Assembly: GCA_031269825.1 (NCBI GenBank)
Contig: JAISYP010000156.1
Location: forward strand, 1 to 52,216
DNA: 52,216 nt
Origin: Deltaproteobacteria bacterium
GTDB taxonomy: Bacteria; Desulfobacterota; Desulfarculia; Adiutricales; Adiutricaceae
Direction: 5' to 3'
The position numbers were made by a program, and so were the translations under genes. The notes under the pieces are model-generated. The model searched no databases. It saw only the letters and a list, made by a program, of their open reading frames with translations, and was not told the origin of the DNA. This document shows positions 16,724 through 24,575 of this stretch, one piece after another (within the stretch, counting starts at the first letter, position 1; every line of letters starts with the position of its first letter).

Positions 16724-16736
16724 AACCTACCTCCCA

Positions 16737-17360
16737 TTAAAGTTGAACATGACCGGCCTGAGAAATCCGCTGGCTTGCCACCGACAAATCCCGCTCCGCC
16801 ATTTTAACGGCCTCGTCCACCGCCCATTTAAGGCCCTGGCAGCAAGGGACGGTCATCATGGCCACCGTGACCCGCCTAAGATCTGGGTGATTTTTTAAGA
16901 CATTAGTTAGCTTTCGGGCGTAATCGTCCACGTCGTCAAGCTTGGGGCAACCGATCAAGACCGGACGGTTGGCCTGAAATTGTCGAAAATCGGACAACGC
17001 GAACCCCACGCAATCGGCGGCCACCAACAATTCCGAATAGCCAGAAAAGGCGTTGACTGGATTAATGAGCCCTATCTTTATGGGCCAGTTAATCAGGCCT
17101 TGGTTGGGGTTGGTCGCTGGTTCCAGACATTTGGCTATCGCGCTCGCGCTTGGACAAACCAACTCTGGCCGAGAAGTCACTTTAAGAGCCCCGCGCGGAC
17201 AAGAGCCTAAACAGGCCAGGGCCCCATCGCAACGGGCCTCAATGACCTGGGCCTGACCGTTAACGACCATCAAAGCCCCCTCAGCGCAACTAGATAAGCA
17301 TAGGCCACAACCATCGCACAGTCGCGGATCTATTTCTATCACATCCTTGGACAAAGTCAT
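16737..17360 (-). CDS. 4Fe-4S ferredoxin-domain protein with Cys-rich C-terminus (207 aa)
   Basis: The N-terminal ferredoxin domain has a full cluster motif C15-x2-C18-x2-C21-x3-C25 and a second, unusual cysteine set C44-x5-C50-x3-C54-P. A C-terminal domain of about 120 residues follows, with AADCVGFALSDF, IGCPKLDD and TVPCCQG, all typical of one conserved anaerobe family of unknown redox role. The start is the ATG at 17360 with AGGAG upstream; a start 26 codons earlier would add unrelated sequence. It is co-transcribed with the zinc-ribbon gene. Two FNR-type boxes upstream suggest induction under anoxic or redox control. Confidence 0.88.
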   Translation of the reverse strand: MTLSKDVIEIDPRLCDGCGLCLSSCAEGALMVVNGQAQVIEARCDGALACLGSCPRGALKVTSRPELVCPSASAIAKCLEPATNPNQGLINWPIKIGLINPVNAFSGYSELLVAADCVGFALSDFRQFQANRPVLIGCPKLDDVDDYARKLTNVLKNHPDLRRVTVAMMTVPCCQGLKWAVDEAVKMAERDLSVASQRISQAGHVQL

Positions 17361-17503
17361 TGTTAGACTCCTTTTTAGGTTGACCGCGCCACTAACAATC
17401 AGGGGCGACAAAAAACGGTTATTCCAATCGACCGCCACGGGTTAGCCTGAGCTTAGGACGGGCCAGAATTCTAGATGATCATAGATTCCCCGTGGCCTAA
17501 GGC

Positions 17504-17545
17504 ATTATCGCCCAAAGGTTAGCCCCAATCTTTGATCCAAATCAA
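17504..17545 (-). promoter_or_regulatory. FNR-type box and -10, promoter 1 of the ferredoxin operon
   Basis: TTGATCCAAATCAA (17532-17545) is a perfect TTGAT-N4-ATCAA inverted repeat, the FNR consensus. On the minus strand a GATAAT -10 (17504-17509) is centred 32 bp downstream, the distance expected when the activator sits at -41.5 (class II). It points towards the ferredoxin gene 144 bp away. No matching -10 exists in the plus direction. Confidence 0.65.
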
Positions 17546-17630
17546 ATTGGCCAGTTTTTTTTCGTGTCCAATCCCTAACTAATCTCAACCAGCCCCACCA
17601 AGACAGCCCAAACGTCCAGGCCACTTAGCC

Positions 17631-17672
17631 AGGATACTTTGACGCCCACCCGCGTTCCTTGATCCAGATCAA
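17631..17672 (-). promoter_or_regulatory. second FNR-type box and weak -10
   Basis: TTGATCCAGATCAA (17659-17672) is a second perfect TTGAT-N4-ATCAA site, 127 bp upstream of the first. A TATCCT hexamer (4 of 6 matches to TATAAT) lies at 17631-17636 on the minus strand, again centred exactly 32 bp downstream. Confidence 0.5.
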
Positions 17673-18463
17673 TTTCACCAATTCATCCCCCCAAATCTGG
17701 TCAAATATTTAAATAACCAGAAATATACTATATTTTACCATAAATTATTAAGAAAGTTAATCTTTACATTCTTTATCCAGTCAGTTCTATGGACAAACCG
17801 AATCAACCCAAGCGGCCAGACTAGAACGTACAATTTAGATTTTTGAGTTTATCCAACAACATTTTCCAATCAACGGACAAACCGCGACCAGCCAAATCTA
17901 CCCTTAACTTTCAATTGGGCTATTCGCGACCGCCAGCGCCGACAATATTGACATTGAAGGGTTGTTAATATATATTGATAACTAGACTATGGCCTTGGCG
18001 ATATAATTATAAAAACAAAACAACAACAACAAACAACAACAAAAAAAATTGATCTCAAATTTTCCTCGGAGAATCGGGCTCTATAATATAATTTTTATGA
18101 CCCGCCTTATACGCGCCACGCTTACCCGCGCTATGATTGAATAGCGCGTATATCTTGGAATTAACGATTCTTGGGTGACAATAGACTATAGACTCCCAAA
18201 ATTGGGGGAAGGCCAAATTAGGGGCGACGTTAATTTCGCCAAAACCAATCTTGACTGGATCCAGGAGCCAACAAAACCCCAATGATTTAGGCCAAAGATT
18301 TTGGATCGCCGAGGGGAGAGAATAAAATAGCCACTAGCCAATCCATCTAGTTTTCAATCCATGTAATCTATAATCCCTAGTTTATAATCCATCTAGTTTA
18401 TAGATATGTTTTAACCATCCTCTCTAAAAAATTAGCTTTCCAGTCGACCAACCAGGAGACCCT
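17673..18463. other. gene-free region before the dehydratase gene
   Basis: About 790 bp, AT-rich, with a CAACAACAA-type low-complexity run at about 18014-18046. A 75-codon minus-strand frame at 18055-18282 lacks a ribosome site and any family resemblance and is not supported. Confidence 0.5.
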
Positions 18464-19585
18464 ATGCCGCGAGCGACAAACACGGACAATACCACTACCG
18501 ACCGTCTCTGGTCAGGCCGAAATGTCCTGGTCACTGGACACACCGGCTTTAAGGGCTCTTGGTTGATCCAGTGGCTTCATCAACTTGGGGCTCGGGTTCA
18601 TGGCTACGCCCTACCGCCAACCGCGCCGGATGGCCAGACGCCACTTTTTCTGGCCGCTAATTTAGAAAAATGTCTGGTCTCCCATACCATAGGCGACATC
18701 CAGGATCTTGAGCTTTTTCAAAAGACCTGGCAGGAATCCCAGGCGGACGTCTTGTTCCATTTAGCCGCCCAGGCCTTGGTTCGGGAAAGTTACCGCGATC
18801 CTTTGGCCACTTTTAAAGTTAACATTTTGGGAACGGCCGTGGTTCTGGAAGCCGTCCGGTTGACCAAAAGACCCGCGGCGGTGGTGGTCATCACCAGCGA
18901 TAAGTGTTACCAAAACCAAGAACAACTCTGGGGTTACCGAGAGATTGACGCCTTAGGCGGCCGAGATCCCTATAGCGCCTCCAAGGGGGCCGCGGAAATT
19001 GTGGCCCGCAGTTACCGCGATAGTTTTTTCCCACTCAACAGTATCGGCGATGGCGTCCGCTTAGCCACGGCTCGGGCTGGCAATGTCATTGGGGGCGGCG
19101 ACTGGTCAGTGGATCGCTTGGTTCCGGATCTGGTTCGGGCTTTAAGAAACAATCAACCCGCTCTCATTCGCAATCCCTACGCTAGCCGCCCCTGGCAACA
19201 TGTTTTGGAGCCCCTTTCTGGTTATCTGACTTTAGCCGAGCGACTCATCGCTCAACCTCGGGATCCGCGCTTGCGCGCGGCTTGGAATTTTGGCCCAGAA
19301 CCAGGCGACGCCTGGACGGTAGGTCGGATGGCTGATTATTTTTGCCATCTCTGGGGGCCCAACGCGGAGTGGGTGGACGCTTCCATCCATAACGCGCCCC
19401 ATGAGGCCAATCTTTTACGATTGGCCATTGACCAGGCCCGCGCGCTCCTGGACTGGACGCCTAAGTGGGACGTGAAAAAAGCCGTGGCCAAAACAGCCGC
19501 TTGGTACCAGGCCTCGACGCGGCCTGGTTTTGACGCCTGGCGGGCTTGCCAAGCCGATCTTTTTGAGTACCTAAATCTGACCTAA
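18464..19585 (+). CDS. rfbG: CDP-glucose 4,6-dehydratase
   Basis: A short-chain dehydrogenase/reductase enzyme that converts CDP-glucose to CDP-4-keto-6-deoxyglucose, on the route to 3,6-dideoxyhexoses or related sugars of surface polysaccharides. The NAD-binding motif GHTGFKGSW is near residue 24, the active-site pair is YSASKGAAE with ITSDKCY before it, and the family-specific GNVIGGGDW and SRPWQHVLEPLSGY follow. Length (373 aa) is typical. AGGAGA precedes the ATG. The usual partner genes (rfbF, rfbH) are not in the window, so the gene stands alone between gaps. Confidence 0.93.
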   Translation: MPRATNTDNTTTDRLWSGRNVLVTGHTGFKGSWLIQWLHQLGARVHGYALPPTAPDGQTPLFLAANLEKCLVSHTIGDIQDLELFQKTWQESQADVLFHLAAQALVRESYRDPLATFKVNILGTAVVLEAVRLTKRPAAVVVITSDKCYQNQEQLWGYREIDALGGRDPYSASKGAAEIVARSYRDSFFPLNSIGDGVRLATARAGNVIGGGDWSVDRLVPDLVRALRNNQPALIRNPYASRPWQHVLEPLSGYLTLAERLIAQPRDPRLRAAWNFGPEPGDAWTVGRMADYFCHLWGPNAEWVDASIHNAPHEANLLRLAIDQARALLDWTPKWDVKKAVAKTAAWYQASTRPGFDAWRACQADLFEYLNLT

Positions 19586-20202
19586 CCGGGCGCTGGCCAA
19601 GCGATAATGAGAGAATAACGACTAAATAATAAAAAATTTCCATTAAATATAGCAATAATGTTATTTAATTACGTTTTACCACGTTTATAAGATAATTTTA
19701 TATTTTAATCACTGTCTTTTAAGACAATATCTTTTGCCCGAGGTCTATTGACCAACGTCTCTTGACTAAAACTGTTCAATAGGTCTGTTGACCTAGGTCT
19801 TTTAACCTAAAATTTAACCTTATTTTTTTGGCCAGCGAGATTTTTTAGCCCATTTTTTGATTTTAATACCAATTCTTTCCATCTTTCGTTTTTCTAGACT
19901 ACCGCTTTCATTTGGCGATAAGGCCTGCCCCCTAAAACGCTCCCCAGCCGCGTTTAGAAACTATAATTATATGTTTAAATAGGAGTTATTTTTCCAAGCC
20001 ATTCCGGCCAGTTTCCACCCATCGACGAAACCAAAGGACTTTCCAACCCGCCTACTTCGCTTGATCAACCAAGTTTCCGAATTATTTTTTATATTTATGA
20101 TTTAACAACCATTTTTACAATTATTTTTTATATTTATCATTTTTTATATACTATGTTTTAATTTATACTACACCTATCAATAAAACAAAACCAAAGTTTT
20201 CC
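19586..20202. other. AT-rich gap downstream of rfbG
   Basis: Holds a repeat array at 19741-19820 and a duplicated TTATTTTTTATATTTAT motif (about 20081 and 20121). No gene is seen. Confidence 0.5.
19741..19820. repeat. array of ~14-bp palindromic repeats
   Basis: Consecutive units: AGGTCTATTGACCA, ACGTCTCTTGACTA, AAACTGTTCAAT, AGGTCTGTTGACCT, AGGTCTTTTAACCT, AAAATTTAACCT. The best units are perfect inverted repeats (AGGTC-N4-GACCT). The regular size and internal symmetry resemble operator or iteron arrays, but no regulator gene is adjacent. Confidence 0.6.
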
Positions 20203-20286
20203 TTGACAAATTCCGCCTCGCCAGCTAAAGTCACCTGGATCAAAGAAGACGAGGTAGAAGGCTGTCACTGTGGTTTGATTCCCTGA
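20203..20286 (+). CDS. possible 27-codon ORF ending in a CHC motif
   Basis: An open frame from a TTG reads to VTWIKEDEVEGCHCGLIP and stops immediately before a terminator hairpin. The frame is open further upstream but has no ATG and no clear ribosome site. The Glu/Asp-rich stretch ending in Cys-His-Cys-Gly, together with the terminator, looks like the 3' end of a real gene, perhaps a truncated one. Function unknown. Confidence 0.3.
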   Translation: MTNSASPAKVTWIKEDEVEGCHCGLIP

Positions 20287-20313
20287 CCGCCACGCCCAAA
20301 AGGCGGTTTTTTA
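20287..20313 (+). terminator. intrinsic terminator
   Basis: CCGCC (20287-20291) pairs with GGCGG (20302-20306) and is followed by a run of T. It starts one base after the stop codon of the short CHC frame. Confidence 0.7.
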
Positions 20314-20531
20314 TATATCATTGTTTTTTCCTGTGGCGAGGGCGCTATTTTTGGCCCTAATGGGATATTGTTTAGCTTAGTCTTGGCTCAATAAGCGGGC
20401 TAACGCTTTAGGTTTCCTACGCCGACGGTTCCGCGCCTTATCCGCTCTGACCCGGATCGCCAATAGCGTTTTCCCATAGTGGCGAGGCTTTTCCCGGACA
20501 CGGCCTTCGGGCGGATCCGGCTATCGCGCCT

Positions 20532-21512
20532 TTGGGTTCCAGGCTTTGGCGGGCCGGGATTTTTTTGGATCTCGGCGACATTAGGGAGAGCCCAATCACC
20601 AAAAATAGTGAAAAATTGTGGGTTCGGCTGGGGATTTTTCTGTTTCTGGCCCTGACCTGGCCCATAACTAGGTTACCTCGAACTTGGTCCCTATTTTTGG
20701 GGGCTTGGGGCGGTCGACTCTTTTATTACCTATTAAAGCGCCGACGCCAGGTAACTTTAAATAACCTAGCCATGATCCAAGAAGCTGGGGCTTTGGAACC
20801 CAATCTGGATCTAGCCAAAACCGCGAGGCGAACTTTCGCTAACCTAGGACAAACCACCTTGGAAGGTTTATATCTACTCCACCAAGGGGTGGAATTTTTC
20901 CAGGGACATTGGGAAATCCTGGGCCAGGAAATAGGCTTGGCGGCTTTAGATTTAGCCCACCGAGAAAAGAGAGGCCTCATCTTTTTGACGGGCCACATCG
21001 GCAATTGGGAATTGTCTTGTCAGGTTTTGCCCATTATTTTTGGGTTTAAGGCCCACACGGTTGGCCGCACCCAAGGAGCGTTGTCCGACGCCTTGTTATC
21101 GCGCCTAAGGACCCGAGGCGGACACGGCTTCATTTATAAGGACGGAGGAGCTGGGGCTATGCTCAAAATTCTCCGCGCCGGTGGCGTCCTAGGCACCTTG
21201 TTCGACCAATCGGCCCTGGTCGGCGGTAAAGGGGTTCCTTTGGACTTTATGGGCCGCCCAGCTCTGACCACGCTGGGCCCTTTTAAGCTGGCCGCCAAAA
21301 CGGGGGCTTTAATAATCCCGTTTTTCAGCCGACGCGAGGGTTCCACCCATTATTTTGAGATCTTTCCTTATTTGACCCCCCCCGCCCGGGCGGACAATGA
21401 CTGGCTAATCCAAGCGACCCAAACCCTGAACAACCTTCTGGCCGGGTTCATTCGTAAGCACCCAGACCAATGGATGTGGGGCCACCGTCGTTGGAAAGGC
21501 TTTGAGCGCTAA
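20532..21512 (+). CDS. LpxL/HtrB-type lysophospholipid acyltransferase
   Basis: Adds a secondary acyl chain to a lipid A precursor (LpxL/LpxM family, LPLAT superfamily) at the inner membrane. There is one N-terminal membrane segment (IFLFLALTWPI). The acyltransferase H-x4-E motif is in GHIGNWE. Later blocks are DQSALVGGKGVPLDFMGRPA and the C-terminal HPDQWMWGHRRWK, the family's typical end. The first codon used here is TTG with no good ribosome site; a start nearer the membrane segment is possible. Taken with rfbG it implies an LPS-type outer membrane. Acyl-chain specificity cannot be read. Confidence 0.9.
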   Translation: MGSRLWRAGIFLDLGDIRESPITKNSEKLWVRLGIFLFLALTWPITRLPRTWSLFLGAWGGRLFYYLLKRRRQVTLNNLAMIQEAGALEPNLDLAKTARRTFANLGQTTLEGLYLLHQGVEFFQGHWEILGQEIGLAALDLAHREKRGLIFLTGHIGNWELSCQVLPIIFGFKAHTVGRTQGALSDALLSRLRTRGGHGFIYKDGGAGAMLKILRAGGVLGTLFDQSALVGGKGVPLDFMGRPALTTLGPFKLAAKTGALIIPFFSRREGSTHYFEIFPYLTPPARADNDWLIQATQTLNNLLAGFIRKHPDQWMWGHRRWKGFER

Positions 21513-21564
21513 ACGTCCGATCCCCGGTAATTCTAGGCTTGCCTAGAGGAGTCGTGAATATACC

Positions 21565-23463
21565 ATGAGTTCCGAAGACCACTCTTTTGAAATAACTTTC
21601 CTGCCGGACAACGTCAAGGTCAAGGCCAAAACCGGCGAGACTATCTTGGAAATCGCCAACCGCGCCCACATCCACATCAACGCCTCCTGCGGCGGCGAAG
21701 GGGTCTGTGGTCGCTGTCAAGTGGAGCTACGCGAGGGCGAAGTGTCGGCCAGTCCTGGCCTGTACCTCACCGAAGAGGATTTCGCCCAAGGCTCGCGCCT
21801 GGCTTGCCGAGCCAAAGCGATGGGCCCGGCCACCTTGTTTATCCCCATTGAGTCCAGGGCGGACGCCTCTTCTTTCAAAAAAGCCGCCAAAGCCGAGGAA
21901 AACCTCACCGTCGAAGAACGCGATCCCTTGGTTCTCCAATATGATCTGGAAATGACCCCGCCAGACGCCACCGATAACATTTCCGATCTGGATCGAGTAA
22001 CCCAAGCTTTATCTCAACACGACCTCCAAGATCTGGATATAGAGCTGGGGGTCATGAAAAAAATGCCCCAGGTTTTACGTGACGAGGGGTTCAAGGTTCG
22101 GGCCTCGGTCTTTTTTGAGCCGCCCATTAGCGATCTCAGCCGTCCCCCTTATGGGCGTTTATTGACGGTAAGTAAATCCACGCTTGAGGCGACCTATTAT
22201 GGCCTAGCCGTGGACATAGGCACCACCTCGGTCTGGGCGCGTCTAGTGGATCTGGCCACCAGCGAGCCTTTCCCCCCAGTAGGCGACTTAAACGCCCAGA
22301 TCTCCTTTGGCGAGGATGTTATTAGCCGCATCGTCTACGCCAACAAAGGCGACGGCCTCAACAAGCTCCAATCCCAGGTCATCGGCACCATCAATGGGCT
22401 GTTAAAACGTTTAGAGGATACTTACCCCAATTTCCGGGATCGCCTTTTCCTGATCACCACGGCCGGAAACACCACCATGAGCCACCTTTTGGTGGCGGTG
22501 GATCCGAAAAACATCCGTCTGGCCCCCTACGTGCCCCCAGTGACGGCTTGGCCTTCCATCCGGCCTAGCTTTTTAGGCCTAGACGTCCAAAGCCACACGG
22601 TCATGAAAATTTTCCCCTCCGTCTCCAGTTACGTGGGCGGCGACATCGTCTCAGGGGTCTTGGCCGCGGGGCTTTACAAAAGACCGGAATTAACTCTCTT
22701 CATTGACGTGGGCACCAATGGGGAAATTGTCATTGGCAACCAAGACTGGATGACCTGCGCGGCTTGTTCGGCGGGCCCGGCTTTTGAGGGCGGCGGCGTC
22801 AAATGTGGCATGCGAGCCGCTCCTGGGGCTATTGAGGAGTTCCAATACGAGCCAGAGAGTAAAATCCACCACCTCAGCGTGATTGGCCGAGGCCAACCGG
22901 TGGGGATATGCGGCTCAGGTCTGATTAACATCGTCGCCGAGCTTTTCCGAGGCGGCGTCATTAGCAAACAGGGCAAATACATTGAGAACAGTTGCCCTCA
23001 GGTGCGCGCGGGCGAGGATGGCCTAGAGTACCTCCTGTCCCCAGCTAGCCAGAGCGCCGGGAACAAGGACGTGGTTCTCACGGAAATCGATATTGAAAAC
23101 CTCATCCGAGCCAAGGGGGCCATGTTCTCCGGCTACCAAACCTTAGTGGAGGCCGTGGGGCTAACCATGGGCGATCTGGAAAGGGTCATCATCGCTGGCG
23201 GCTTTGGTAGCTCCTTGAACTTGGAAAACGCCATCGCCATCGGCTTGTTGCCCCATCTGCCGCTGGAAAAATTCACCTACATCGGCAACAGTTCCCTGAC
23301 TGGAGCGACCCTGGCCTTGATGTCACGTTCCCAATGGTCGCTGGCCCAGGATATTCGGGGCAAGATGACTAATTTCGAGCTATCGGAAACCCCTGGTTAC
23401 ATGGACAAATACATGGCCAGTCAGTTCCTGCCCCACACCGATGGCTCCCTGTTTGGCCTTTGA
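21565..23463 (+). CDS. RACo-type reductive activator of corrinoid proteins
   Basis: ATP-dependent reductive reactivator of corrinoid/iron-sulfur or corrinoid methyltransferase proteins. The N-terminal [2Fe-2S] ferredoxin domain has Cys42-x5-Cys48-x2-Cys51-x29-Cys81. A middle domain follows, then an ASKHA-type ATPase region from about residue 210 with DIGTTSVWARLVD, TTAGNTTMSHL, DVGTNGEIVIG and the late IIAGGFGSSLNLENAIAIGLLP, as in the DUF4445 family. At 632 aa it is full length. RACo serves the Wood-Ljungdahl corrinoid protein; relatives act on other methyltransferases. No acsCD or methyltransferase gene is nearby, so the partner is unknown. It ends with a strong terminator. Confidence 0.88.
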   Translation: MSSEDHSFEITFLPDNVKVKAKTGETILEIANRAHIHINASCGGEGVCGRCQVELREGEVSASPGLYLTEEDFAQGSRLACRAKAMGPATLFIPIESRADASSFKKAAKAEENLTVEERDPLVLQYDLEMTPPDATDNISDLDRVTQALSQHDLQDLDIELGVMKKMPQVLRDEGFKVRASVFFEPPISDLSRPPYGRLLTVSKSTLEATYYGLAVDIGTTSVWARLVDLATSEPFPPVGDLNAQISFGEDVISRIVYANKGDGLNKLQSQVIGTINGLLKRLEDTYPNFRDRLFLITTAGNTTMSHLLVAVDPKNIRLAPYVPPVTAWPSIRPSFLGLDVQSHTVMKIFPSVSSYVGGDIVSGVLAAGLYKRPELTLFIDVGTNGEIVIGNQDWMTCAACSAGPAFEGGGVKCGMRAAPGAIEEFQYEPESKIHHLSVIGRGQPVGICGSGLINIVAELFRGGVISKQGKYIENSCPQVRAGEDGLEYLLSPASQSAGNKDVVLTEIDIENLIRAKGAMFSGYQTLVEAVGLTMGDLERVIIAGGFGSSLNLENAIAIGLLPHLPLEKFTYIGNSSLTGATLALMSRSQWSLAQDIRGKMTNFELSETPGYMDKYMASQFLPHTDGSLFGL

Positions 23464-23498
23464 AAAACTAAGAAGACAAAAATAAGATCCCTTTAACC

Positions 23499-23531
23499 CT
23501 GTTCGCGGCTGTCGCCGCGAACAGTTTTTTT
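23499..23531 (+). terminator. strong intrinsic terminator
   Basis: A perfect 11-bp stem, CTGTTCGCGGC (23499-23509) and GCCGCGAACAG (23514-23524), with a 4-nt loop and seven T. Confidence 0.9.
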
Positions 23532-23663
23532 CGCGCTATTAAAAACGTGGAAACGACTAACGCTTAACATTCCTTAGTTACCCCATTGGCGGTTACCCCA
23601 TCGGCGTTTGGGGTTTAATTCAGCGAAGGCTAAAGGCCATCTCAATTCTAATAGCCACCAAAG

Positions 23664-24030
23664 CTATTGGATCGGAACGTAGCCGGTTTTCCGAACCAGC
23701 TCTTGTCCCTCCGCCGAAAGAATCCAGTCCACCAGAAGATTAGCGTTTTCCCGTCTTCGCGCTTCAGGGGCCGATGGATCATTTTTCCGGGTTATCGCGA
23801 CCACTTCCTCCATCGCGGGAGAGCCCTCGTTTAAAGTGTCATTAGAAAAATACTTTCAGAGGCTCTCTGGAAGCGCCGAATATTCGCCCGCGCCCGACAG
23901 ATGAGTGACTTTGTGACCTTTCGCTGGCCGCTTGTCCAAAATCGCGGTCAAGCGTCAAAGGCGTCGAAAAAACGATACTGGATTGACTGAGTTCGCCTCT
24001 CCCATCGACTTCCAAAGAAAACGAAACTTT
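23664..24030 (-). pseudogene. decayed solute-binding protein (PstS-like C-terminus)
   Basis: On the minus strand the end of this region reads GSPAMEEVVAITRKNDPSAP, then ANLLVDWILSAEGQELVRK and TGYVPIQ before a TAG at 23664-23666. That is the characteristic C-terminus of phosphate-type ABC transporter binding proteins. Upstream the frame continues through GEYSALPESL after an in-frame TGA (about 23858), and further upstream a coding-like stretch (VSFSLEVDGRGELSQSS) is in another frame. So the gene has at least one nonsense and one frameshift mutation and no start. No permease or ATPase gene remains. Confidence 0.55.
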
Positions 24031-24418
24031 CCCCCATTATAACGACAGGCGAACTTTGGTTCTTTTAACTGGTTTCTCGGGCGAGCCCTCCACAGCCAAC
24101 CGGTCAATCTGATCGGTTAATCTGGCCGGTTAACCATCTAAAAATCCGTCCCTAGGCGTCCTTTATTCGTGGATGGATTCTAGCCAACTGAAAAAAAACG
24201 TTCAAAGGCTAAATCTGACGCTGGAGTCATTCCCAAAGGCCGAAACTGTAGGTCGAAAACTACCTACCTTTTTAATCTTGGAAAATTCCCCATCCAGCGC
24301 GTTGGAGTATTGTTATAATAGTGGATGGACGGGATGGAGCCCCAGACCAAAAGCGCCTTTAGCCGCGTCCGTCCCCCAGGCTCGGCTACCGGGCTCGTCC
24401 ATTGGGAGCTAGACCAAG

Positions 24419-24466
24419 GACTACCACGAGGACTACCTCAAGGACTATCCCAAAGACTACCATGGC
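24419..24466. repeat. four 12-bp tandem repeats upstream of ligA
   Basis: Units GACTACCACGAG, GACTACCTCAAG, GACTATCCCAAA and GACTACCATGGC. Read in frame they encode DYxx repeats, but the frame has a stop just before and is not a supported gene. The 12-bp period equals that of the repeat inside ligA. Confidence 0.7.
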
Positions 24467-24575
24467 TGCTCGGCCCATTTTAGCCGTCCACCCCCAGGCC
24501 AGCCAGTTCCAAGGCCTTAGGAGCTAAGCTATTTTCTAGACCAACAGGCGAAATCCGCGTCAGAGGCGAAAACCA

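Noticed and set aside
18055-18282. 75-codon minus-strand frame
   Set aside because: No start signals or recognisable motif; AT-rich spacer.
19741-19820. Repeat array as a CRISPR array
   Set aside because: Units of 12-14 bp follow each other directly without spacers.
24173-24412. 79-codon plus-strand frame before ligA
   Set aside because: Pro/Ser-rich translation without motif or ribosome site; a TATAAT inside it lacks a -35.
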